A DNA stretch of 64,000 bases from Vreelandella neptunia. Lineage in GTDB: Bacteria; Pseudomonadota; Gammaproteobacteria; Pseudomonadales; Halomonadaceae. The notes below the pieces were generated by a model, which saw nothing but the letters and a program-made list of their open reading frames with translations, was not told the DNA's origin and did no database searches. Positions 18,472 through 26,815 of the stretch are shown in pieces. The DNA lies in NCBI RefSeq assembly GCF_022489065.1, contig NZ_JAKVTW010000017.1, forward strand, positions 42,095 to 106,094, in the 5' to 3' direction. The position numbers were made by a program, and so were the translations under genes. Each line of letters opens with the position of its first letter. Positions within the stretch are counted from its first letter, which is position 1.

Positions 18472-20711
18472 TATTTAGCCAGCACCTCGGCGTAAAAAGT
18501 TGCCACCGCTGAGGCAAAATTAGCGATATCAAACTCCTCGGCAAAGTGGCTGGCTTGCTTGCCTAGTTGTTCACGCAGCTCAGTATCATCTTTTAACGCC
18601 ACGACTTTCTGGCCCCAGGCCTGGCGATTTTGCGGTGTTTTGAAACCATTCACTCCCTGGCGAACGACATCATCGATGCCGCTAGAGCGAACCGCTACCA
18701 CAGGCAGCCCCGCCGACATCGCCTCAAGAATCACCATCCCCTGGGTTTCAGAGGTAGATGCAAACACAAATATATCGCCCAGATGATAGTAAAGCGACAT
18801 CTGATCAGGCGGTACAGCGCCCACTAGCGTGACCTGTGACGTGAGTTTTAATGTATCGATCTGGTGCTGAATAGACTCACGATCTGGCCCATCGCCAATC
18901 AGCAATAACTGAAAGTCATCGTGCCCCTGAGCCTGGAGCTCAGCGAGCGATTCCAGCATAAAGCCAATATTTTTCTCTTTACTAATCCGCGAGACGCTGA
19001 CCAGTATTTTGCGTGAAGGGTCTACGCCGAGTTGCTCGCGTAACGTTTCCACGTCGCTCTCCACAACGTGGGCCCCAACGTGGGCAAAACGCTCAATATC
19101 AATGCCCGTTGGCTGCACTAACGTAGGCGTTTTCACCCCAATCATGCGTAGATACTCCTCGGCGGAGTAGGTGGGCACAATGACGCCTTGGCAGCGGTTA
19201 GAGAAGCGTTTGATCAGGTAGTGCGAGATCAAATTACGAAACAGCGCCCCCGGCAACGGCACAAAATGGGCATAGTGCTCTAAACGTGTGTGGTAAGTGT
19301 AAATCACCGGCACGTTAAGCCGACGCCCCATAAACAGCCCCATGGAGCCCAACCAGAATGGATGATGTACGTGAATGAGGTCAGGCTTGAATGCCCGTAG
19401 GCAGCGGCGAAACCTCACGCTGAAGGGGTTAGTTAGCCGGAACTCGTCCTTCTGGCCAAACGCCATTAGCGTCGGAATGCGCTTTATGGCGCTATCGTCC
19501 TGCCACGCTTCTCGGTAACGCGGCACTAACAGCTGGATGGTGTGACCCAGATCGCGTAAGCCGTTGCGCAAGCGATCTACCGACACCGACACCCCCGAAA
19601 CAAACGGGAAATAGTTATTGGAAACCATCGCTACGCGCAGTGATTTACCCAGGAAAGGCGTTGGATCAATATCAAAATCGGGGTAGTAATCGCGATCTTC
19701 AAAAATCAGCCGATATAAACGCAGCGCTAACAGTGTCAGCAAGCCAACAATCAGTAAAAAGCGGGTATAGCTGACGTAGAAAAATGCGTAAACCGTTGAC
19801 CCAACGCTACTCACTACACGCCACCAACCGGGGCTATCCACATTTAAACGCACCGGTGCAATGGCGACACTCTCGCCCTCTACATCGACGATGACATAGT
19901 GATGAAAGCTGCTGTCAGCATCAATCAGGATACCGCCCGCGCCACCGGTGGTGACGTAATCCACCCCGTTAACTGTCTGCTGTGAAAAGAGCGTTAAATT
20001 AGCGGAGAACACGGTATCAACATCATGCTCCTCGGCCAGGGCCATAATGCCATCGGCCAAGCGAGGGTCATTGAGATAGTTATCGGCCTCGAACAAAGGC
20101 GCGTCGCTGACCACATTGTGCAGCGGTAAACCAATAAACAAGAACCGATGCTGCGCTTCTGAAGCCGCGAGCTCTCTTGATAACCAATCCAACTGCCAGG
20201 AGGTGGAGGATTTGCCCGTACCATCCAAAAAAATAAAGTGGCTATCCCCCGCTACAAAGGAGTAAAAGTGCGGCCCAAAATATTCATAAAACAGGTAGCT
20301 ACCAAAATCACTATCTTCGTTATCACCATAGGTCAGCAGATAAGGAACATTGAGCTGTTCCAAGCTATGATAAATCGCCTGATAGCTCTCTTGTCGCCCG
20401 CCATTAACGGCGTTACCTGCCGAAATCAGAAAGTCGATGCCACCCTGATTGATCAGCGGCACTATCTCATCTTGAAACACGCTCACTGAGTTATTGATAT
20501 TGCCGACCACCGCAAAGCGGTAGTTGGTTCGCTCTGACAACACCTCACGAATATCCGCCACCTGCAGCGTATGCACCGACTCAAACTCAGGCTCTGCCAC
20601 GTACAACCAAATTTGATGCGTGATCAGCCCAACCACCAGAGCGAGATTAAGGTAGAAAAACAGCCGCAGCCATCGCTGGCGGGAAAGGCGAAAGAAGGAG
20701 CGTCGAGGCAT
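18453..20711 (-). CDS. Membrane-bound metallophosphoesterase-like / GT4 glycosyltransferase fusion
   Basis: A 752-residue fusion. There is a membrane helix at about 16-34, a calcineurin-like phosphoesterase fold at about 60-290, a second helix near 312-335, then a family-4 glycosyltransferase at about 358-745 (SNNYFPFVSGVSVSVDRL at its start; SETQGMVILEAMSAGLPVVA as the nucleotide-sugar-binding E-x7-E region). The phosphoesterase metal motifs are altered: GNIN at 70-73 where GDxH is expected, GN at 99-100 for GD, and GDNE at 129-132 for GNHE/GNHD. That domain is probably exported and inactive or repurposed. The glycosyltransferase resembles those adding sugars to diacylglycerol or phosphatidylinositol. 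Function inferred: membrane glycolipid synthesis. Confidence 0.82.
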   Translation of the reverse strand: MPRRSFFRLSRQRWLRLFFYLNLALVVGLITHQIWLYVAEPEFESVHTLQVADIREVLSERTNYRFAVVGNINNSVSVFQDEIVPLINQGGIDFLISAGNAVNGGRQESYQAIYHSLEQLNVPYLLTYGDNEDSDFGSYLFYEYFGPHFYSFVAGDSHFIFLDGTGKSSTSWQLDWLSRELAASEAQHRFLFIGLPLHNVVSDAPLFEADNYLNDPRLADGIMALAEEHDVDTVFSANLTLFSQQTVNGVDYVTTGGAGGILIDADSSFHHYVIVDVEGESVAIAPVRLNVDSPGWWRVVSSVGSTVYAFFYVSYTRFLLIVGLLTLLALRLYRLIFEDRDYYPDFDIDPTPFLGKSLRVAMVSNNYFPFVSGVSVSVDRLRNGLRDLGHTIQLLVPRYREAWQDDSAIKRIPTLMAFGQKDEFRLTNPFSVRFRRCLRAFKPDLIHVHHPFWLGSMGLFMGRRLNVPVIYTYHTRLEHYAHFVPLPGALFRNLISHYLIKRFSNRCQGVIVPTYSAEEYLRMIGVKTPTLVQPTGIDIERFAHVGAHVVESDVETLREQLGVDPSRKILVSVSRISKEKNIGFMLESLAELQAQGHDDFQLLLIGDGPDRESIQHQIDTLKLTSQVTLVGAVPPDQMSLYYHLGDIFVFASTSETQGMVILEAMSAGLPVVAVRSSGIDDVVRQGVNGFKTPQNRQAWGQKVVALKDDTELREQLGKQASHFAEEFDIANFASAVATFYAEVLAKYHSPSR

Positions 20712-20789
20712 TTAAAAGCGCTTTTTCAATATTAAAAATGGGGGAACTGCCACTATACAGCAACGCTGAGCCGAGGTGGCGCTCCCACA

Positions 20790-21218
20790 TTAGCTGGCTT
20801 CACAGCCGTTTAAGGTAGCGATTAACCGCCTTGGTCCCCCTTGATGACGGTGTTCGCCCAACCATAATCCCTGCCAGGTCCCCAAGGCTAAACGCCCATC
20901 GCGCACCGCTAGGGTAAGCTGCGTGCCCAGCAGGCTGGCGGCCACATGGGCTGGCATATCATCAGGGCCTTCCAACGTATGCCGAAAATAGGGCAAATCT
21001 TCAGGCACCAGTCGGCGCAAGAAGGCGTCTAGATCGTGGCGAACATCTGGGTCGGTATTTTCATTAAGCGTTAACGATGCAGAGGTGTGCATCAGTTGAA
21101 GATGCAACATACCGATATGACAATCGCTTAAACACGGCAGCGCCCGCGCCACATCATCGGTAATCAGATGAAAACCGCGCGTCACTTCGGGGAAATGAAT
21201 CTCTTGTTGAAACCACAT
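20790..21218 (-). CDS. YjbQ family protein (UPF0047)
   Basis: A 142-residue single-domain protein of the YjbQ/UPF0047 family. The conserved blocks LMHTSASLTLNENTDP (histidine, asparagine and aspartate near residues 45-58) and LGTWQGLWLGEHR are present. E. coli YjbQ was reported to have weak thiamine phosphate synthase activity, but the physiological role is unsettled. The start at 21218 is chosen over a GTG two codons upstream because GGAG lies at proper distance only from the ATG. It is a single gene. Confidence 0.9.
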   Translation of the reverse strand: MWFQQEIHFPEVTRGFHLITDDVARALPCLSDCHIGMLHLQLMHTSASLTLNENTDPDVRHDLDAFLRRLVPEDLPYFRHTLEGPDDMPAHVAASLLGTQLTLAVRDGRLALGTWQGLWLGEHRHQGGPRRLIATLNGCEAS

Positions 21219-21321
21219 AAACACTCCGTTGTTTGTTGTTTAATGGTGGCACGTCCTCACCAGCGTGCTCTTCTTGTATGGCAAAATAGCGTCAGCTAAT
21301 GCTTAAGATAGTCCTTAACAC

Positions 21322-21357
21322 AGTACTTGAAACGGTACTTGAAACAGTACTTAAGAT
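21322..21357. repeat. Three 12-bp tandem repeats upstream of blc
   Basis: Three consecutive 12-mers: AGTACTTGAAAC, GGTACTTGAAAC and AGTACTTAAGAT. They lie 38 nt before the lipocalin start. GTACTT recurs in each unit, so repeated protein binding on one helix face or simple slippage are both possible. Confidence 0.75.
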
Positions 21358-21394
21358 AGCCGATCAACATGATCCATCGCCAAGGAGCGCGTTA

Positions 21395-21931
21395 ATGAAA
21401 ACAGTGCTAGGAAGCAGCGTCATCAGCATGGCTCTACTCACTGGTTGTACCGGCATCCCTGATGGCACCGAGCCCGTCACTGGCTTTGAGTTAGACCGCT
21501 ACCTGGGAAAGTGGTACGAAATAGCCCGTTTGGATCACTCCTTTGAGCGCGGCCTAGATTGCGTGACCGCCACTTACAGCCTGCGCGATGATGACGGCGT
21601 GCGGGTAATCAACCGCGGTTACAACCTGGAAGAGCAGGAGTGGGACGAGGCGGAAGGCCGCGCCTACTTTATTGATGATGAGAGCGTCGGTCGTTTGAAG
21701 GTAAGCTTTTTCGGCCCCTTCTACGGCGGCTATAACATCCTAAAACTGGATGATGACTATCAGTGGGCGTTAGTGGCTGGCCCTAACCGCGACTACCTGT
21801 GGATACTTTCACGTACGCCGGAGATGGACAGCACGATAGAAACACGCCTTCGCCAGCGTGCAGCCGAACTCGACTTCCCCACCGACGAATTGATCGACGT
21901 CACTCAGGGAGAAGCCTGCCCTAGCCGCTGA
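21395..21931 (+). CDS. blc: Outer-membrane lipoprotein lipocalin
   Basis: A 178-residue lipocalin (E. coli Blc has 177). The start at 21395 has AAGGAG upstream and gives a lipoprotein signal ending LLTGC with C18 as the acylated residue. No Asp follows the cysteine, so sorting to the outer membrane is expected. The lipocalin motif is visible in YLGKWYEIARLDHSFERG and the C-terminal part contains YLWILSRTP. Blc proteins bind lysophospholipid or fatty acid and help envelope maintenance in stationary phase. The stop abuts the stop of the convergent LysR gene with no spacer. Confidence 0.92.
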   Translation: MKTVLGSSVISMALLTGCTGIPDGTEPVTGFELDRYLGKWYEIARLDHSFERGLDCVTATYSLRDDDGVRVINRGYNLEEQEWDEAEGRAYFIDDESVGRLKVSFFGPFYGGYNILKLDDDYQWALVAGPNRDYLWILSRTPEMDSTIETRLRQRAAELDFPTDELIDVTQGEACPSR

Positions 21932-22873
21932 TTAACGCCCTTCTGGCAAGATCGACACCCGCCCCGCCATTTCGCGCTGAACAAACTCAATAAAGGCACG
22001 CAGCCGGGCGGGCACATGCCTGCGTTGCTCATATACCGCATAAAAGTCCGCTCGCACACTCTGCCAACCGGGCAACAACTCAACTAATGCGCCACTGGCA
22101 AGGTGCTCGTTTACGTCCCACCAAGAGCGCAGCATGACACCGTGACCATCCAAGGCTAAGCGGGTAATCACCTCACCATCATTACTGGCTAGGCGGCCGC
22201 TGACTTTCACCGACTGTACCTTCACCGTCACTCCTTTTTCAGGCTGATCCACGTGCTCAAAACGCCATAGCGGAAAATCACTATCGTTCTCGCGAATCAC
22301 TAGACAGGCGTGCTGCAACAAATCTGCCGGTGCTTGAATGCTTGACGCTTGAGCGATATAAGCAGGCGATGCACAAAGTACCCGTCGATTGGCCAAAATC
22401 CGCCGTGCGACTATGCGCGACTCCGGAGGTTCCCCGACCCGGATACCAATATCGAAGCCGTGATCGCTCAAATTGAGCGGAAAATTGGTGAGCTCTAACC
22501 AGCCTTCAACCTCTGGGTGCTCAGCACAAAAGCGCGACAGCAGCGGTGCAATATGGCGTCGACCAAAACCAAAGGTGGCGTTCACCCGCAGCCGACCACT
22601 CAGCGCTTGATCCGCTCCCTCTCCCAGTGAATTTTCAAGCTCATCAAGCTCCTCTAGAATTAGCGCGCCACGAGCCAAGTAGCGTTCGCCTTCCGCGGTA
22701 AGGGTTAAACGCCGCGTGGTGCGCGCAGCCAGCTCGACCCCCAAGCGCGCTTCTAAAAGTTTCAGCCGCTTACTGACTGCCGAGAGCGAAAGCCCCAGTT
22801 CCCGTGCGGTTGCCGTTAAGCTCCCTGCCCGCGCTAAATGCTGAAAAAACGCCAAATCATCCAGATGTGCCAT
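21932..22873 (-). CDS. LysR-family regulator, probable regulator of dmlA
   Basis: A 313-residue LTTR from the ATG at 22873 (GAGGGA upstream; the longer frame adds 23 unrelated residues). The helix-turn-helix lies at about residues 3-62 (SLTATARELGLSLSAVSKRL). The C-terminal effector domain is of the CrgA/DmlR type. It is divergent from the D-malate/tartrate dehydrogenase gene, as in the E. coli dmlR-dmlA pair, which suggests it activates that gene in response to a dicarboxylic acid. A heptanucleotide repeat lies in the shared promoter region. Confidence 0.88.
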   Translation of the reverse strand: MAHLDDLAFFQHLARAGSLTATARELGLSLSAVSKRLKLLEARLGVELAARTTRRLTLTAEGERYLARGALILEELDELENSLGEGADQALSGRLRVNATFGFGRRHIAPLLSRFCAEHPEVEGWLELTNFPLNLSDHGFDIGIRVGEPPESRIVARRILANRRVLCASPAYIAQASSIQAPADLLQHACLVIRENDSDFPLWRFEHVDQPEKGVTVKVQSVKVSGRLASNDGEVITRLALDGHGVMLRSWWDVNEHLASGALVELLPGWQSVRADFYAVYEQRRHVPARLRAFIEFVQREMAGRVSILPEGR

Positions 22874-22962
22874 ACCGTCCCTCAGCCACTCTTCACTTTT
22901 AAGCAACAATAGCTTGAATGGTAGCCTGATTATCTCTTTCAAAATAGCCGCTACACTCTATT

Positions 22963-23004
22963 CACGACTCACGACTCACGACTCACGACTCACGACTCAC
23001 GACT
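22963..23004. repeat. Heptanucleotide tandem repeat (six copies of CACGACT)
   Basis: Six perfect, contiguous copies of CACGACT plus a partial seventh, in the promoter region shared by the LysR gene and dmlA. Perfect repeats of this length are prone to slippage, and each gained or lost unit would move flanking promoter elements by 7 bp. Confidence 0.95.
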
Positions 23005-23043
23005 CACAAGCATGCAAAGCAACTAACAATATAAGGAATCACC

Positions 23044-24117
23044 ATGACCCACCGTATAGCCATTATCGCCGGTGACGGCATCGGTACCGAAGTGATGCCA
23101 GAAGGTGTTCGCGCCCTAGAGGCCACGGCAAAGCGCTTCAATATTGACCTTGAGTTCACCACCTTTGAGTTTGGTAGCTGCGACTACTATCTTGAGCATG
23201 GCAAAATGCTGCCGGATGACTGGTTCGAGCAGTTAAAAGGCTTCGATGCGCTGTTTTACGGCGCGGTGGGTTGGCCAGACAAAGTGCCCGACCATATCTC
23301 CCTGTGGGGCTCACTGCTCCAGTTCCGCCGCCGCTTTGATCAGTACATAAACCTGCGCCCCTGCAAACTGATGCCTGGGATTAAAAGCCCGCTGGCAGGC
23401 CGCGAACCCGGCGATATCGATTTTTACGTGGTGCGTGAGAACACCGAAGGCGAGTACTCAAGCGTTGGCGGCAAAATGTTTGAAGGCACTGACCGTGAAG
23501 TCGTCATTCAAGACACGGTGATGACCCGGACCGGCGTGGACCGCGTACTCAAGTACGCCTTTGAGCTTGCCCAAACTCGCCCGCGCAAAAAGCTAACCTC
23601 TGCCACCAAGTCCAACGGCATTTCCATCACCATGCCCTACTGGGATGAGCGCGTGGTCGAAATGGCCAAAGGCTATCCAGAGATCGCGGTAGATAAATTC
23701 CATATCGATATCCTGACCGCCAATTTCGTACTTCACCCGGATTGGTTCGATGTGGTCGTGGGCAGTAATCTGTTCGGCGATATCCTTTCCGATTTAGGCC
23801 CCGCCTGTACCGGCACCATCGGCATTGCCCCTTCGGCCAACATCAACCCGGAAGGCCACTTCCCCAGCCTGTTTGAGCCGGTACACGGCAGCGCACCGGA
23901 TATCGCCGGTAAAGGCATTGCCAACCCCATCGGCCAGATCTGGTCGGGCGCGATGATGCTGGAGCACCTGGGCTATAAAGAAGCAGGGGATGCCATGGTC
24001 ACCGCCATTGAGGCAGTGCTGAGCGAAGGCGATAGCCAAGTACTTACTCGCGATGTGGGTGGTCAAGGCACCACTGCAAGCTTGGGTCAGGCGATTGCCA
24101 AGGCTATTTCGCACTGA
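23044..24117 (+). CDS. dmlA: D-malate / tartrate dehydrogenase (decarboxylating)
   Basis: A 357-residue member of the isocitrate/isopropylmalate dehydrogenase family. It is nearest to E. coli DmlA (361) and Agrobacterium TtuC by the blocks YGAVGWPDKVPDHISLWGSL, RPCKLMPG and the metal/NAD region NLFGDILSDLGPACTGTIG. These enzymes oxidise D-malate to pyruvate and CO2, or tartrate to oxaloglycolate, with NAD+. It is not LeuB: the VPDHISLWG block is specific to the D-malate/tartrate branch. An AAGGAA site precedes the start. It is divergent from a LysR regulator and followed by a strong terminator. Confidence 0.9.
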   Translation: MTHRIAIIAGDGIGTEVMPEGVRALEATAKRFNIDLEFTTFEFGSCDYYLEHGKMLPDDWFEQLKGFDALFYGAVGWPDKVPDHISLWGSLLQFRRRFDQYINLRPCKLMPGIKSPLAGREPGDIDFYVVRENTEGEYSSVGGKMFEGTDREVVIQDTVMTRTGVDRVLKYAFELAQTRPRKKLTSATKSNGISITMPYWDERVVEMAKGYPEIAVDKFHIDILTANFVLHPDWFDVVVGSNLFGDILSDLGPACTGTIGIAPSANINPEGHFPSLFEPVHGSAPDIAGKGIANPIGQIWSGAMMLEHLGYKEAGDAMVTAIEAVLSEGDSQVLTRDVGGQGTTASLGQAIAKAISH

Positions 24118-24137
24118 CGTTCATCTGCCATAGCAAT

Positions 24138-24183
24138 TGGCTGCCCGGTTAAAACCAACCGGGCAGCCAATGTATGTTTTTTA
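24138..24183 (+). terminator. Terminator of dmlA
   Basis: A perfect 14-bp stem (24138-24151 with 24158-24171, arms TTGGCTGCCCGGTT) with a 6-nt loop, followed by a T-rich stretch ending in TTTTTT. Confidence 0.85.
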
Positions 24184-24276
24184 AACACCTATGTTCTACA
24201 TTTATCCTGAGGGTGAAAGAAACGCCTGTTTCACTTCGCTCATAACAACATCGATAAACGAACTCAGGACATTGCT

Positions 24277-25305
24277 ATGAAACTTGGACGCCGTCAGTTC
24301 CTTTCGGCAACGGCCGCTCTGGCCGCGGTCGGCACATCGCCGCATATATTCGCAATGCAGACCTCATTAGGTCCTACTCCTGATCGCTACCCGATTGATG
24401 CCTGGAAAGTCGAGGATCAGCGTTTCAGTGATTACATGATTTTTAACAGTCCTTTAGAGCGCCACTGGAGCGGAGGCCTATGGACAGAAGGGCCCGCCTG
24501 GAATGCCGTGGGTCGTTACGTCGTGTTCAGCGACATACCCAGAGCCAAGCAGATGCGCTGGGACGAGTCGACTGGTCAGGTCAGCGTTTTGAGAGACAAC
24601 GTTGGCTACTCTAACGGCAACACCTTTGATCATCAGGGCCGGTTAATCTCTTGCGAACATAACCCTGCAAGGGTTTTGCGCTACGAGTGGGATGGCAGTA
24701 CAACGGTGCTCGCCGAGCGCTATCAGGGCAAACCACTCAATGCACCCAATGATGTGGTGGCCCTACCATCGGGTGGTGTGATCTTTACCGATCCTGGTTA
24801 TGGTGCTCACTTCGACTACGAGGGTAAAAAACGAGATCTGGAGCTCGAAACGGCAATCTATTACGTCGATGACAACCTTGATGAACCCATCATGCTGACC
24901 GACGATATTTTTAAACCCAACGGTATTGTACTAACACCGGATGGCAAGGGTTTCTACGCCAGTGACAGTGCCCCCACTCACTTCGAAGAGCCTGCGCGCA
25001 TCATTCGCTGGTCGCTTGGCGAAGACGGCCGCAGCGTTTCTGACCGGCAAGTCATCGTTACCAGCGAGGATACGATCTTTGACGGTATGGCCTGTGACGT
25101 AGACGGTAATATCTGGTCGAGTGCTAACGGTGGCGAGGGCATTGATGGCGCGGTGGTATTCTCACCGGAAGGCACGCTGTTGGGCCGCGTATTATTGCCC
25201 GAGGTCTGTTCCAACATGTGTTTTGCTGGCGCGAATCGCAACCGCCTCTTTATGACGGCTAGCCAGTCCGTCTATACGATTTACACAGCAACGCGCGGGG
25301 CGTAG
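24277..25305 (+). CDS. SMP-30/gluconolactonase family lactonase, Tat-exported
   Basis: A 342-residue six-bladed propeller protein of the SMP-30/LRE family, probably hydrolysing a sugar lactone with a divalent cation. The N-terminus carries a twin-arginine signal (GRRQFLS at 4-10, hydrophobic to about 26), so it acts in the periplasm. Family blocks include EGPAWN, NAPNDVV followed by IFTDPGYG (metal site), and PNGIVLTPDG. Related periplasmic proteins are annotated as gluconolactonase. It follows dmlA but beyond a terminator, so it is a separate unit. Confidence 0.88.
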   Translation: MKLGRRQFLSATAALAAVGTSPHIFAMQTSLGPTPDRYPIDAWKVEDQRFSDYMIFNSPLERHWSGGLWTEGPAWNAVGRYVVFSDIPRAKQMRWDESTGQVSVLRDNVGYSNGNTFDHQGRLISCEHNPARVLRYEWDGSTTVLAERYQGKPLNAPNDVVALPSGGVIFTDPGYGAHFDYEGKKRDLELETAIYYVDDNLDEPIMLTDDIFKPNGIVLTPDGKGFYASDSAPTHFEEPARIIRWSLGEDGRSVSDRQVIVTSEDTIFDGMACDVDGNIWSSANGGEGIDGAVVFSPEGTLLGRVLLPEVCSNMCFAGANRNRLFMTASQSVYTIYTATRGA

Positions 25306-25326
25306 TGAGATTATAACGTTCATCAA

Positions 25327-25360
25327 AAAGCCTCGCCGAATCTCTCCGGCGAGGCTTTGT
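25327..25360. terminator. Terminator between the lactonase gene and wrbA
   Basis: An 11-bp stem (arms AAGCCTCGCCG and CGGCGAGGCTT), flanked by A residues on the left and T residues on the right. It can serve both convergent genes. Confidence 0.8.
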
Positions 25361-25398
25361 TATGACTAGCACTGCGTTTTTGACTATTTAACCAGTCA

Positions 25399-25998
25399 TC
25401 AGCTGGCTAGTTTTGCAGCCGTCTTGGCAACTAGCTCACCCTGGAAGCGGGCGATTTTGAGCTCGCGCTCATCAGGCTGGCGAGAGCCATCACCACCAGC
25501 AAGAGTCGCTGCGCCGTAAGGCGTGCCGCCGCTCACTTTGGAGATATCAAACTGCTCTTCAAGGCCATAGCCAATTGGCACAATGATCATGCCGTGGTGG
25601 GCAAGCGTGGTCCAGGTTGAAGTAATGGTCATTTCATCGCCACCGCCGGTACCGGTAGAGGTAAATACACTGGCTACCTTACCCCGCAGAGCGCCTTTGG
25701 CCCACAGGCCGCCGGTTTGATCCAGGAAAGTACGCATCTGACCCGTCATGTTGCCGAAGCGAGTGGGCGTACCGAAAATAATCGCATCGTAGTCGGCTAG
25801 CTCTTGCGGAGTCGCTTCTGGGGTATCGTAATCCTGCTTACCGCCTGCGTTTTTAAATGCTTCTTCGGGCATAGTCTCAGGCACGCGCTTAACGGTGACC
25901 TCAACGCCGCTAACCCCTTTGGCGCCCTCTGCCACTGCGTGGGCCATCGTATCGATATGACCATACATAGAATAATAAAGTACCAGTACCTTTGTCAT
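25399..25998 (-). CDS. wrbA: NAD(P)H:quinone oxidoreductase WrbA
   Basis: A 199-residue flavodoxin-like protein (E. coli WrbA has 198). The FMN phosphate loop is in [12 protein letters not shown] near residues 9-20. Further FMN contacts are in [22 protein letters not shown] and TSTGTGGG. It performs two-electron quinone reduction and so avoids semiquinone radicals. A good AAAGGAG site precedes the ATG. It stands alone, divergent from the hemerythrin gene. Confidence 0.95.
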   Translation of the reverse strand: MTKVLVLYYSMYGHIDTMAHAVAEGAKGVSGVEVTVKRVPETMPEEAFKNAGGKQDYDTPEATPQELADYDAIIFGTPTRFGNMTGQMRTFLDQTGGLWAKGALRGKVASVFTSTGTGGGDEMTITSTWTTLAHHGMIIVPIGYGLEEQFDISKVSGGTPYGAATLAGGDGSRQPDERELKIARFQGELVAKTAAKLAS

Positions 25999-26198
25999 TG
26001 CTATCTCCTTTACTGCATTTTGCGGTGTTGGGCTGTCGCCCAGTGAACGATACCTTCAACATAACGCACTCAAGCGTAGAAAAAAGCGAATGTTTTCGTC
26101 CGGGAGCGTCGATTTCATCGATGCTCCGAGCTTGCACTTTATGCTAACCACCACTAGCTTTTGTCTTGCCCACCTCAAACGTATCCAAGGAGTCTGGA

Positions 26199-26639
26199 AT
26201 GACGATTTTTGAAGCCCTGCGCAAGGATCATGATATTCAGCGCGATCTGCTTGCCCGCTTAGTTGAGACTCATGGAGACAGCGATGAGCGCGATAACCTG
26301 TATCAGCAGGTGCGTGCTGAACTGCACTACCACGCTGCCGCCGAAGAGCGCGCGCTCTATATCCCAATGATGTCGATTGATTTGACCCAAGAGAAGGCAC
26401 GCCATAGCGTGGCTGAACATCATGAAATTGATGAACTTTTAGAATTACTGGATGAAACCGACTACAGTGCGACTAACTGGCTGACCCACGCCAAACAGCT
26501 TCAGGAATTAGTCACTCACCACCTCGATGAAGAGGAGCAGGAAGTCTTTCAACTGGCTGGCCGAGGCCTGGAGGATAAACAAAAGACTTCCCTTGCCGGT
26601 GAGTATGAAGAAGAAATGCAGCGCCAACGCTCAGCGTAA
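26199..26639 (+). CDS. Hemerythrin HHE-domain protein
   Basis: A 146-residue four-helix hemerythrin-like protein that should bind a di-iron centre. The start at 26199 follows AAGGAG and removes 11 residues of the longer frame. Metal-ligand candidates appear in order: DHDIQ near residue 10, ELHYHAAAEER around 45-55, HSVAEHHEIDELL around 70-82 and THHLDEEEQEVF around 107-118. Such small cytosolic proteins are linked to oxygen, nitric oxide or oxidative-stress handling; which of these applies here cannot be read. A terminator follows. Confidence 0.9.
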   Translation: MTIFEALRKDHDIQRDLLARLVETHGDSDERDNLYQQVRAELHYHAAAEERALYIPMMSIDLTQEKARHSVAEHHEIDELLELLDETDYSATNWLTHAKQLQELVTHHLDEEEQEVFQLAGRGLEDKQKTSLAGEYEEEMQRQRSA

Positions 26640-26654
26640 CCTGATAAACAGATT

Positions 26655-26690
26655 GAAAAAGCGCTCATGCATCGCATGGGCGTTTTTATT
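26655..26690 (+). terminator. Terminator of the hemerythrin gene
   Basis: A stem of 10 bp with one G-T pair (GCGCTCATGC with GCATGGGCGT), preceded by A residues and followed by TTTTTATTT. Confidence 0.8.
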
Positions 26691-26815
26691 TCATCAATAC
26701 GCTGAGCTTTTTCACGCGAACGACCTCTAGGCTTGTGACACACGCCCAGCGTGGTAAACCTAAGCACGCTTTTATACTGACAACGATACTGAAAACAGAT
26801 GCTAAGGAGCCGACA

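Noticed and set aside
23044..24117. 3-isopropylmalate dehydrogenase (leuB)
   Set aside because: The VPDHISLWG block and divergent LysR neighbour point to the D-malate/tartrate dehydrogenase branch; there are no leuC or leuD genes nearby.
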